NCBI GenBank assembly: GCA_017612755.1
Contig: JAGAFH010000178.1
Span: forward strand, 1-6,386
DNA length: 6,386 bases
DNA from: Clostridiales bacterium
GTDB lineage: Bacteria > Bacillota > Clostridia > Saccharofermentanales > Saccharofermentanaceae
Reading direction: 5' to 3'
Shown here: positions 1-6,265 of the stretch, piece by piece
Position numbering within the stretch: the first letter of the stretch is position 1
Layout: the number at the start of each line of letters is the position of its first letter
Position numbers and translations under genes: made by a program
The notes under the pieces: model-generated
Seen by the model: only the letters and a program-made list of their open reading frames with translations
Databases searched by the model: none
Told to the model about the DNA's origin: nothing

Positions 1-141
1 CATATATGCGTCGTATGTTGCCGCGTCGTTAAGAAGACCTTTCTTCATGTTTGTTACAGCATTTCTTCCGGCCAGTTCATCATATCTTTCCTTCTCTGCA
101 CCGGTTGCTTCATTCTGTTCTACGAGTTTTATCCTTGCCAT
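1..141 (-). CDS. Carboxymuconolactone decarboxylase / AhpD-like family protein, N-terminal part (runs off left edge)
   Basis: Only the first 47 codons are in the window, beginning MARIKLVEQNEATG. The pattern 'M-x-R-I-x-L-V-E-x-x-E-A-T-G' followed by a Tyr-Asp pair (KERYDELAG) and a leucine-rich segment ending in Tyr-Asp-Ala-Tyr-Met resembles the start of small carboxymuconolactone decarboxylase/AhpD-like proteins. Members of that family are often thiol-active, using a CxxC motif to reduce peroxides, but that region lies outside the window, so the activity cannot be judged. The start is well supported: AAAGGAG lies eight bases before the ATG. The gene begins 20 nt after the stop of the alcohol dehydrogenase and is probably the third gene of the metQ unit. 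Family assignment rests on the N-terminus only. Confidence 0.65.
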   Translation of the reverse strand, partial: MARIKLVEQNEATGAEKERYDELAGRNAVTNMKKGLLNDAATYDAYM

Positions 142-161
142 TTTGTTTCTCCTTTCATATT

Positions 162-1322
162 TCAAAGTGCCTTGTTCAGTACTTTAATAAACTCTTCTTC
201 GCCAAGGGGATAATAGTGTCCCACTTTGCCGTTTCTTGTTGCGCGCTTCGCCATCTTTGCGAAGTCTTTGTCTGTGATATCAAGTTCGGAAAGCCTTGTC
301 TTTACATCCAGTTTTCTGAAGAAGCTCTCCAGTTCATCTGCCAGGATGAGGGCTCTTTCCTTCTCGCCATGATCGTGGCCGTCTGCTCCGAAGACCCTTG
401 TGGCCAGAAGTGCTGCCCTCCAGGGCTTTTCTTCTGCTATGAGCCTTACCCAGGCCGGGAAGACTACAGCCATTCCTTCACCGTGGGTGATGTTATATTC
501 TGCTGACAGTTCATGCTCTATCCTGTGGGATCCCCAGTCAGCGATCCTTCCTGCATCAAGGAAGTTGTTGTGGGATACGCTGGCCAGCCACTGGATCTCT
601 GCTCTTGCATTAAGATCTGTGGGATCCTTTATGAGCCTTCCTGCGTTGAGAAGAAGTGCCCGGATGGCTCCTTCGATGAGATAGTCTGTAGTATCCGAAT
701 TTCTTGTGTCAGAGAAATATCTCTCAAGAAGGTGGGACAGGACATCGGCAATTCCAACAGCTGTCTGATACTTGGGAAGGGTGGAGGTGTACCTGGGATT
801 CATGATGGCGAATCTGGGGATTATCCTGTCGTCTTCAAATCCCAGCTTCCACTCTCCGTTTGAAAGTATGGCCGCATTGGATGTTTCTGATCCGCTGGAC
901 GCTGTCGTTGCGATAACGCCTATGGGAAGGACCTTGTCAGGGGTTATTCCCCTCTCGAAAAAGTCCCAGACGTCCCCCTCATAGGGTATCCCCAACGACA
1001 ACGCCTTTGCGGTATCTATCGAACTTCCGCCTCCGACGGCCAGGATGAAATCGACTTCATTCTCTTTACCGGCGGCGGAGAGCCTTCTGACCAGTCCGAT
1101 ATCAGGATTGGGGACAACGTCACCTGATTCGGTGAATCTGATATCAAGTTCCTTTACGGCTTCTTCTATAGTCTGATAGATGCCCAGTTCCTTTATGAAA
1201 TCACCGCTGTATACCAGGAGGAGTGAGCTGACGTTGTTGGCCTTAAGAAGATCTTTGAGCTTCTTTTCGCTTTCGTTTCCGAAGACTATCTTAGCCGGAT
1301 TATAGTATTCAAAGTCGATCAT
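162..1322 (-). CDS. Iron-containing alcohol dehydrogenase, butanol dehydrogenase/YqhD-like
   Basis: This 386-residue protein belongs to the group III metal-dependent alcohol dehydrogenases, cytosolic enzymes that interconvert aldehydes and alcohols with NAD(P)H. Its length matches YqhD and clostridial butanol dehydrogenases. The N-terminal nucleotide domain contains GGGSSIDTAKA at 97-107. The C-terminal domain shows the expected metal ligands at Asp193 and His197 (ADVLSHLLE), His266 (in WGSHRIEHELS) and His280 (ITHGEGMAVVFP), nearly the numbering of YqhD. The usual GGGS near residue 40, which contacts the NADPH 2'-phosphate, is replaced by Ser-Gly-Asp-Phe (39-42); an acidic residue there suggests, but does not prove, NADH use. 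The ATG lies 14 nt after the metQ stop with GGAG nine bases upstream, so it is probably co-transcribed with metQ. The physiological substrate is unknown; an aldehyde from methionine breakdown is speculation. Confidence 0.92.
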   Translation of the reverse strand: MIDFEYYNPAKIVFGNESEKKLKDLLKANNVSSLLLVYSGDFIKELGIYQTIEEAVKELDIRFTESGDVVPNPDIGLVRRLSAAGKENEVDFILAVGGGSSIDTAKALSLGIPYEGDVWDFFERGITPDKVLPIGVIATTASSGSETSNAAILSNGEWKLGFEDDRIIPRFAIMNPRYTSTLPKYQTAVGIADVLSHLLERYFSDTRNSDTTDYLIEGAIRALLLNAGRLIKDPTDLNARAEIQWLASVSHNNFLDAGRIADWGSHRIEHELSAEYNITHGEGMAVVFPAWVRLIAEEKPWRAALLATRVFGADGHDHGEKERALILADELESFFRKLDVKTRLSELDITDKDFAKMAKRATRNGKVGHYYPLGEEEFIKVLNKAL

Positions 1323-1336
1323 ATCCTTATCTCCGA

Positions 1337-2158
1337 TCAGTAGAGCGGTACGACGGCTCCGCCATATGTATTTGTGATGTACTCGGAGATCTCAGGTCCC
1401 TGAAGTACCTCTACAAGTGTCTGAAGTGCCTCGTTATCTGCATTCTCGGGAGATGTGGCGATGATGTTTCCGTATGTCTGTGCTGCCAGGCCGTCATTTG
1501 CCTCGACTGCAAGTGCGTCATGAACATCAAGGCCGCCCTCGATGGCGTAGTTACCGTTGATGACTGCTACGTCTACATCGGGAAGGGAATTAACGAGCTG
1601 CTCGGGAGCGATCTCAGTGAACTCGATGTTCTTGGGGTTGTCTACGATATCTTCAACAGTAGCGTTGATACCTGCGTCATCGGAAAGAGTGATGATGCCT
1701 TCCTGATCCAGAAGAAGGAGAGCTCTTGCTTCATTTGTTACGTTGTTGGGTACTGCTACCAAAGCTCCGTCGGGAAGATCCTCAAGACTGTCTACTCTTC
1801 CTGCATATACTCCGAAGGGTTCGTAGTGGACTGCGCCGATAGATACCAGGTCTGATCCGTTCTCTTCATTGAACTGCTCAAGGTAAGGTACATGCTGGAA
1901 GTAGTTGGCATCAAGGGATCCTTCGATAACGCCTGTATTGGGTGTAACTGAATCTTCAAGTTCTACGATCTCAAGGTTGATGCCTTTCTCGGCCAGAATG
2001 GGCTTAGCCTGCTCTAAGATCTCGGCATGGGGAGTGATGTTTGCGCCTACTCTGATGGTAGTTCCTTCAGCCTCATCTGCTACGGTGTCTGCTGCGCATC
2101 CTACATAAGATGCTGCAAGTGCAAGTGTAAGTGCTACTGATAAAATTTTCTTTTTCAT
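1337..2158 (-). CDS. metQ: Methionine ABC transporter substrate-binding lipoprotein MetQ
   Basis: A 273-residue member of the NlpA/MetQ family, which binds methionine outside the membrane and delivers it to MetI. The N-terminus is a lipoprotein signal: MKKK, a hydrophobic stretch (5-17), then Tyr-Val-Gly-Cys, with Cys21 as the probable lipidated residue. Tyr at -3 is an unusual lipobox residue. Family motifs in order are PHAEIL (43-48), DANYFQHVPYL (83-93), VPNNVTNEARALLLL (136-150) and INGNYA (200-205), whose Asn contacts the ligand in characterised MetQ proteins. Start choice is supported by AGAGGA upstream of the ATG. The gene is separated from metI by about 350 nt holding its own promoter and attenuator-like leader, so binding protein output can be set separately from metNI. 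It is followed closely by the alcohol dehydrogenase. Ligand could include other methionine forms; L-methionine is the family default. Confidence 0.95.
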   Translation of the reverse strand: MKKKILSVALTLALAASYVGCAADTVADEAEGTTIRVGANITPHAEILEQAKPILAEKGINLEIVELEDSVTPNTGVIEGSLDANYFQHVPYLEQFNEENGSDLVSIGAVHYEPFGVYAGRVDSLEDLPDGALVAVPNNVTNEARALLLLDQEGIITLSDDAGINATVEDIVDNPKNIEFTEIAPEQLVNSLPDVDVAVINGNYAIEGGLDVHDALAVEANDGLAAQTYGNIIATSPENADNEALQTLVEVLQGPEISEYITNTYGGAVVPLY

Positions 2159-2206
2159 TGTTTTGTTCCTCTTTTCATAAGTTGTTTTTGTTTCTTTTTT
2201 TGCAAT

Positions 2207-2235
2207 AAAAAAGGGAGTCTTCTCATTTGGCTCCC
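2207..2235 (-). terminator. Intrinsic terminator of the metQ leader
   Basis: On the minus strand GGGAG (2235-2231) pairs with CTCCC (2217-2213), and one further C-G pair follows after a mismatch. The stem is followed at once by six T residues (2212-2207). It lies about 50 nt before the metQ ATG, inside the 5' leader rather than after a gene, which is the position of an attenuator. Its 5' arm (GGGAG) is also the end of the competing antiterminator arm. The stem is short, so read-through could be easy to trigger. Confidence 0.75.
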
Positions 2236-2336
2236 GGGCATAAGGCGTATCAATGTTTCCCTTTATTCAACATCGATGGTTTTCAAGACGCGTGATCATG
2301 AGATACATCGTCCCGACCTTATGGCATGCCCGGGAG
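2231..2336 (-). promoter_or_regulatory. metQ leader antiterminator and competing hairpin (candidate Met/Cys attenuator)
   Basis: Two mutually exclusive folds can be drawn. (1) Long-range antiterminator: the arm CTCCCGGGC-ATGCC-ATAAGG (2336-2317) pairs with CCTTATGCCCGGGAG (2245-2231), giving 15 base pairs with a five-base bulge. This uses up GGGAG, the 5' arm of the terminator. (2) Local hairpin: TCCCG (2335-2331) pairs with CGGGA (2315-2311), which frees the terminator arm. The 5' arm lies within the leader reading frame just after its Met/Cys codon cluster, so ribosome position could decide which fold forms. The pairings are seen directly; the switching role is inferred. Confidence 0.65.
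2251..2275 (-). other. Hairpin holding the leader-peptide stop codon (metQ leader)
   Basis: CGATGTT (2275-2269) can pair with AACATTG (2257-2251), seven pairs including one G-T wobble, with an 11-base loop. The leader frame ends in this stem with Arg-Cys-stop (CGA TGT TGA). The leader before mccB has an equivalent hairpin starting with the same ten bases CGATGTTGAA, which suggests a conserved element. Its role is unknown; a terminating ribosome would melt it. Confidence 0.5.
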
Positions 2337-2392
2337 TTAGGCATTCGACACCACATGCTGCACATATGATCTGTTCTTGTATAAGCTGCCAT
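2267..2392 (-). CDS. Candidate Met/Cys-rich leader peptide upstream of metQ (41 aa)
   Basis: A short frame begins ATGGCAGCTTAT with a strong AAAGGAG about ten bases upstream. Ten of its 41 residues are Met or Cys: Met1, 10, 13, 17, 29 and 32 and Cys11, 15, 23 and 41. The segment at residues 9-17, His-Met-Cys-Ser-Met-Trp-Cys-Arg-Met, has three Met and two Cys and lies immediately before the 5' arm of the antiterminator. This is the arrangement of a classical attenuation leader peptide, in which stalling at codons for the scarce amino acid permits antitermination. The frame stays open further upstream, but the next ATG (2455) falls in the -10 region and cannot be used from this promoter. I know of no matching peptide family. 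Translation is inferred from ribosome site, composition and position. Confidence 0.6.
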   Translation of the reverse strand: MAAYTRTDHMCSMWCRMPNSRACHKVGTMYLMITRLENHRC

Positions 2393-2443
2393 ATTCTTGC
2401 ATCTCCTTTTCTTTGATTTTCCGGTCCGTTTCATCGAACAAGT

Positions 2444-2457
2444 GAATGATATCATTC
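2444..2457. repeat. 14-bp perfect palindrome overlapping the -10 region of the metQ promoter
   Basis: GAATGATATCATTC reads identically on both strands and covers the predicted -10 hexamer. A perfect inverted repeat at this place is a possible operator for a dimeric repressor. It does not obviously match the CymR consensus as I recall it. It is AT-rich, so chance is possible. Confidence 0.4.
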
Positions 2458-2475
2458 TAAAACCTACATTGTCAA
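2446..2475 (-). promoter_or_regulatory. Predicted sigma-A type promoter for the metQ unit
   Basis: A perfect -35 box TTGACA (2475-2470) is followed after 18 bases by TATCAT (2451-2446). Transcription would start near 2440, about 50 nt before the leader peptide ATG. The promoter begins only about 30 nt after the metI stop. It separates metQ from the upstream operon, although read-through from metI is also possible because no terminator is seen between them. Confidence 0.7.
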
Positions 2476-2489
2476 TAGGTGATATAGGT
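2475..2489 (-). repeat. Short direct repeat ACCTAT next to the -35 box
   Basis: ACCTAT occurs at 2489-2484 and again at 2480-2475, a nine-base period, with the second copy touching the -35 TTGACA. It may be a regulator contact site, but the unit is short and AT-rich, so this is weak evidence. Confidence 0.25.
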
Positions 2490-2505
2490 AATATTGCACA
2501 AGTTT

Positions 2506-3159
2506 TTAGTTTTTGCGTGTCTTCTTTGATATGAATATGCCTATTTCCTGGATCAGCATGACCAGTACCACCAGCAGGATGACCGTGGTCCAGAGCACAT
2601 CTTTCTGGTATCTGTAGTATCCGTACTGAAGGGCGATGGCGCCGAGTCCTCCGCCTCCGATGACTCCTGCCATAGCTGAATAACCCAGGACGGTGGCCAC
2701 GTTGATGGCTGCTCCCTGAAGAAGGGAGGGGGTAGCTTCGGGGATGATGAAGTGAAGGATGGTATAAACGGGGGAAGCGCCCATGGAATTTGCAGCCTCG
2801 ATTATACCGGGCTTGACCTCGCAGAGGGATGATTCCACCATTCTTGCAACTATGGGGATAGCACCTACCGTAAGGGGGACGATGGTGGCCACCGTTCCAA
2901 TGGAGGATCCTGTTACGAATCTCGTAAAGGGAATAAGGAGCACCAGCAGGATCAGGAAGGGAAGGGACCTCATTATATTTACTATGGTGCCCAGGACGAT
3001 ATTGGCGGGGCGGTTCTCCAGAAGCCTTCCCTTAGATGTGGCATAAAGGATCACTCCTACGGGAAGTCCTATCAGATAAGAAAAGAGAGATCCGAAAAAA
3101 GTCATGATCAGTGTCTCGAAAACACCGTCGCGTATAGCTTCGATAATATAATCACTCAT
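2506..3159 (-). CDS. metI: Methionine ABC transporter permease MetI
   Basis: A 217-residue inner membrane permease, the usual MetI length. About five hydrophobic spans are visible (near 17-40, 56-76, 88-106, 148-168 and 188-211). The cytoplasmic EAA loop, which docks on the ATPase, is EAANSMGASPVYTILHFIIP (121-140). The segment VLGYSAMAGVIGGGGLGAIA (157-176) is typical of MetI. Two MetI subunits pair with two MetN subunits to move methionine received from MetQ. The start overlaps the metN stop by four bases (ATGA), which indicates translational coupling, and GGAGGT precedes it. The gene ends unit 1; no hairpin-plus-T terminator is seen between its stop and the metQ promoter. Confidence 0.95.
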   Translation of the reverse strand: MSDYIIEAIRDGVFETLIMTFFGSLFSYLIGLPVGVILYATSKGRLLENRPANIVLGTIVNIMRSLPFLILLVLLIPFTRFVTGSSIGTVATIVPLTVGAIPIVARMVESSLCEVKPGIIEAANSMGASPVYTILHFIIPEATPSLLQGAAINVATVLGYSAMAGVIGGGGLGAIALQYGYYRYQKDVLWTTVILLVVLVMLIQEIGIFISKKTRKN

Positions 3160-4163
3160 ATTCTGTCTACCTCCGATACGGAAAGTCCGCTGTCTTTAAA
3201 GAAGCCGGTAATGATCTTCTGATCGTTTATGTTATCCGGCAGTTCCAGTATCATCTGGCCGTAGCCGATACCTCCCACGCTCTTTGTGTTGGCGCTTAAG
3301 ATATTCACTTTCTTTCCTGTCTTTTCCACCAGGTTGGCGATAAAAGGAACGTTGGCATTTGTTCCGTCGAAGACGATCCTGATGAGTTTTCCGTTTTCGC
3401 TTGAAGGGTCAAAAGGATTAGAGGGGAATACCAGTTTTCTGGCGGCCTTGGACTGAGGGTTGGTAAATACGTCTTTTACTTTCCCGGCTTCAGCCAGGAC
3501 TCCTTCGTCGATGATGGCTACCTTGTCGCAGATCTTTTCCACCACACTCATCTCATGGGTGATGATGACGATGGTGATCTTTCTCTCCTCATTGATCTTC
3601 TTAAGAAGGTCAAGTATCTCCCCGGTGATCTTGGGATCTAATGCGCTGGTAGCCTCGTCGCAGAGAAGGACCTTGGGATCTGATGCCAGGGCTCTTGCGA
3701 TGGCGACTCTCTGGCGCTGGCCTCCCGAAAGCCTTGCGGGATAGACCGTTTCCTTGTCGGAGAGATCTACGGTCTGAAGCATCTTCCTGGCGATCTCCCG
3801 CCGCTCGGATCTTTTGATGCCTGCGATCTTTAAGGGCTGCTCCACGTTTTCGATGACTGTCCTCTGTTCAAGAAGATTAAAGCTCTGGAAGATCATGGAG
3901 ATGGAATGCCTCACGTTACGAAGCTCCTTTGAAGAGAGTCCGGCCAGGTCCTTTCCGTAATACTTAACAGATCCTGCAGAAACTTCTTCCAAGCGGTTAA
4001 GGGTCCTTACAAGGGTGGATTTTCCGGCGCCGCTCATGCCTATGATGCCGTAGATCTCGCCTTCCTTTATCTGAAGGCTCACATCCTTGAGGGCGGGAAA
4101 TTCCTTGCCGTCGTTTTTATATGTCGTGGAGACATTCTCCAGCTCAAAAACCAGATCGCTCAT
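3156..4163 (-). CDS. metN: Methionine ABC transporter ATP-binding protein MetN with NIL domain
   Basis: A 335-residue ATPase powering methionine import. The ABC domain (about 4-245) is complete: Walker A GMSGAGKST (42-50), Q-loop Gln93, signature LSGGQ (145-149), Walker B VLLCDE (165-170) and H-loop His203. The C-terminal part (about 258-335) resembles the NIL domain that in characterised MetN proteins binds cytosolic methionine and shuts down transport (transinhibition), so a post-translational brake probably exists beside the leader RNA control. The ATG follows the mccA stop codon with no gap; the best ribosome site, AAAGGA, lies 12 bases upstream inside mccA, rather far, so coupled translation is likely. 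Downstream it overlaps metI by four bases. Confidence 0.96.
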   Translation of the reverse strand: MSDLVFELENVSTTYKNDGKEFPALKDVSLQIKEGEIYGIIGMSGAGKSTLVRTLNRLEEVSAGSVKYYGKDLAGLSSKELRNVRHSISMIFQSFNLLEQRTVIENVEQPLKIAGIKRSERREIARKMLQTVDLSDKETVYPARLSGGQRQRVAIARALASDPKVLLCDEATSALDPKITGEILDLLKKINEERKITIVIITHEMSVVEKICDKVAIIDEGVLAEAGKVKDVFTNPQSKAARKLVFPSNPFDPSSENGKLIRIVFDGTNANVPFIANLVEKTGKKVNILSANTKSVGGIGYGQMILELPDNINDQKIITGFFKDSGLSVSEVDRI

Positions 4164-5075
4164 TTAATCGAATAATCCTTTACTTAAATATCTGTCTCCT
4201 CTGTCGGGGAAGACTACTGCTATATTTCCTTTTTCAATCGTCTTTGCCAGCTTTAAGGCTGCTGCCAGGGCGGCGCCTGAGGATGATCCTGCGATCACGC
4301 CTTCTTTTGCCGCCAGCTGTCTTGAGGCATCAAAAGCCTCGTCGTCGGAGATCTTTATGACCTGATCTACCAAAGTGATATCCATGGTGTCGGCGATAAA
4401 ATCATTTCCAATTCCTTCGATATCGTAATCGTGGTGTTCCCCGCCGCCGATGGTGGAGCCGTAAGGGTCTGCCAGGACTCCTTTGATGTTGCTGTCCTGT
4501 TCCTTCAGGTACTTAACGATGCCTGTAAAAGTTCCGCCGGAGCCTGCCCCGGCTACCAGGTAGTCGATCTTACCGTCCAGCTGGTCGTAGATCTCAGGCC
4601 CCGTTGTCTCGTAGTGGGCCAGGGGATTGGCGGGATTCTTAAACTGACGGAGGGCGATGGCGCCGGGTGTCTTTGCGATTATCTTTTCGGATTCCCTTTC
4701 AGCTCCCAGCATTCCCTCTTCCCTTGAGGTATGGACCAGCTCCGCCCCCAGGGCTTTCATGATCTTCTGCTTTTCGATGGAGAACTTCTCAGGGACTACG
4801 AAGATGACCTTATATCCTTTGTTCAGGGCGGCGATGGCGATGCCGATACCCGTATTTCCTGCGGTGGCCTCTACAATGGTGCCGCCTTTTTTGAGAAGGC
4901 CTTTTTTCTCGGCATCTTCAATCATGTACATTCCAATGCGGTCCTTTACGGATCCTGCAGGGTTAAAAAGTTCAAGTTTTGCGTAGATGTTTACTTCGGG
5001 GGAGACCCCCATATTGTTGAGCTTAAGTATGGGAGTATTTCCGATGAGTTCCTTTATGTCTTCGTATACTTTCAT
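4164..5075 (-). CDS. mccA: O-acetylserine-dependent cystathionine beta-synthase MccA (CysK-like PLP enzyme)
   Basis: A 303-residue fold-type II PLP enzyme of the cysteine synthase/cystathionine beta-synthase family. The PLP lysine is Lys44 in GSVKDR. The asparagine loop reads EATAGNTGIG (69-78), with TAG rather than the TSG usual in CysK, and the glycine-rich phosphate loop is GAGSGGTFTG (176-185). These, with KQKIMKALGAELVHT (102-116) and the ending VFPDRGDRYLSKGLFD, match Bacillus subtilis MccA (YrhA) better than CysK as I remember it. MccA joins homocysteine to O-acetylserine to give cystathionine, the first step of reverse transsulfuration. The neighbour mccB supplies the next step, supporting MccA over a plain cysteine synthase, though the latter is not excluded. 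The ATG lies 10 nt after the mccB stop, with AAGGT upstream. Confidence 0.9.
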   Translation of the reverse strand: MKVYEDIKELIGNTPILKLNNMGVSPEVNIYAKLELFNPAGSVKDRIGMYMIEDAEKKGLLKKGGTIVEATAGNTGIGIAIAALNKGYKVIFVVPEKFSIEKQKIMKALGAELVHTSREEGMLGAERESEKIIAKTPGAIALRQFKNPANPLAHYETTGPEIYDQLDGKIDYLVAGAGSGGTFTGIVKYLKEQDSNIKGVLADPYGSTIGGGEHHDYDIEGIGNDFIADTMDITLVDQVIKISDDEAFDASRQLAAKEGVIAGSSSGAALAAALKLAKTIEKGNIAVVFPDRGDRYLSKGLFD

Positions 5076-5085
5076 TTCTGTTACC

Positions 5086-6237
5086 TTACTTTCTCGATGC
5101 CTTGATGGCCTGCTCCAGATCTTCGATGATGTCCTTTGCCGATTCGATACCTACCGAGAGGCGGATAAGTTCGTCCTTGATCCCCACCTGCTGTCTGATC
5201 TCATAGGGGATGGATGCGTGGGTCATGCTGGCCGGATGGCATACAAGGGATTCAACGCCTCCCAGGGACTCTGCAAGAGTGACCAGCTTAAGATTTTTGA
5301 AGAATGACTTATAGTCATATTCGGGCTTAAGAAGGAAGGAGATCATGGCTCCGGGGCCATCGGTCTGCTTCTTTGTTATCTCATATCCGGGATCTGACTT
5401 AAGGCCGGGGAAATAGACTTTCTCCACATAACCGCTTTGATCCAGAAACTCAGCTACCTTAATGGCGTTGGAGACATGGCGGTCCATACGTACGCCTAAG
5501 GTCTTGATGCCCCTTATGATAAGGAAACTGTCCCAGGGAGCCAGGACTCCGCCGATGGCATTCTGAAGATAGTAAAGTCTCTCTGCGGTCTTTTCGTCGT
5601 TTAATGCCACCAGTCCTGAGATGGTGTCGCTGTGGCCGCCAAGGTATTTTGTACCGCTGTGGATTACGATGTCGGCACCAAGCTCCAAAGGCCTTTGAAG
5701 GTAAGGAGTCAGGAAGGTATTGTCTACGATGAGAATAAGATCCTTCTCTTTTGTGATCTTAGAGATCTCAGCTATGTTGGTCACGCTCAGAAGAGGGTTG
5801 GCGGGAGTCTCGATATAGACCGCCTTTACTTCGGAGGTGATGGCATTTCTGACATTTTGGGGATCTGTTGTATCCGTAATGATGTAGTCTATGCCCAGGG
5901 GCTTAAATACATTGTCCAGGATCCTGAAGGTCCCTCCATAGATATTATCGGAGATAACTATCTTATCTCCCGTCTTAAACAGGGAGAGGACTGTGTGGAT
6001 AGCTGCCAGTCCGGATGCGAAGGCAAGGCCGAACCTGCCGCCTTCCAGATCTGCTATCAGCTTTTCAAGAGCAGCTCTTGTGGGGTTTCCTGTCCTTGAA
6101 TATTCCCAGCCGGTATTAACTCCCAGCTCTGACTGCTTATATGTGGAAGTCTGGTAGATGGGAACGTTTACCGCACCGGTTGTCTTATCTCCGTCTATTC
6201 CGCCGTGTATCAGGATCGAATCAAGTTCATAACTCAT
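5086..6237 (-). CDS. mccB: Cystathionine gamma-lyase type transsulfuration enzyme MccB
   Basis: A 383-residue Cys/Met metabolism PLP enzyme (fold type I), full length for the family. Visible features are EYSRTGNPTR (45-54), whose Tyr and Arg bind cofactor phosphate of the partner subunit, ASGLAAIHT (74-82), VDNTFLTPYLQRPLELGADI (171-190) with the Asp that holds the PLP ring nitrogen, the PLP lysine Lys197 in SGTKYLGGHSD, and ESLGGVESLV (323-332). With mccA next door it probably cleaves cystathionine to cysteine; gamma-synthase or homocysteine lyase activity cannot be separated by motifs. I chose ATG 6237 rather than the in-frame ATG at 6255: the protein then starts MSYELDSILIHGG like its relatives, AGCGAG (weak) lies about six bases upstream, and the earlier ATG has no ribosome site. 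First gene of the operon, behind an attenuator-like leader. Confidence 0.9.
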   Translation of the reverse strand: MSYELDSILIHGGIDGDKTTGAVNVPIYQTSTYKQSELGVNTGWEYSRTGNPTRAALEKLIADLEGGRFGLAFASGLAAIHTVLSLFKTGDKIVISDNIYGGTFRILDNVFKPLGIDYIITDTTDPQNVRNAITSEVKAVYIETPANPLLSVTNIAEISKITKEKDLILIVDNTFLTPYLQRPLELGADIVIHSGTKYLGGHSDTISGLVALNDEKTAERLYYLQNAIGGVLAPWDSFLIIRGIKTLGVRMDRHVSNAIKVAEFLDQSGYVEKVYFPGLKSDPGYEITKKQTDGPGAMISFLLKPEYDYKSFFKNLKLVTLAESLGGVESLVCHPASMTHASIPYEIRQQVGIKDELIRLSVGIESAKDIIEDLEQAIKASRK

Positions 6238-6265
6238 ATTGTTTCTCGCTTTCATAGTTAGTCAT

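Noticed and set aside
51..506. Plus-strand open frames throughout, for example 51-506, 513-863, 1520-1855, 4431-4727 and 5632-6099
   Set aside because: Each lies opposite a well-identified minus-strand gene, lacks family resemblance and looks like a codon-bias shadow.
2207..2440. S-box (SAM-I) riboswitch or T-box before metQ
   Set aside because: I could not find the conserved S-box core or the T-box GGGTGGNACCGCG-like sequence; the pairing pattern does not follow either fold. A covariance search would settle it.
2393..2455. N-terminal extension of the leader frame giving a 62-residue protein from ATG 2455
   Set aside because: The ATG overlaps the predicted -10 hexamer, so it would not be in the transcript, while ATG 2392 has a strong ribosome site.
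4164..5075. Plain cysteine synthase CysK as the call for this gene
   Set aside because: The TAGNTG loop, the sequence near the end and the adjacent mccB fit MccA better, although cysteine synthase side activity remains possible.
6238..6255. Upstream ATG start for mccB adding MKARNN
   Set aside because: No ribosome site precedes it, it lies just after the terminator T run, and family members begin near MSYELDSILIHGG; the bases AGCGAG inside the extension look like the ribosome site for ATG 6237.
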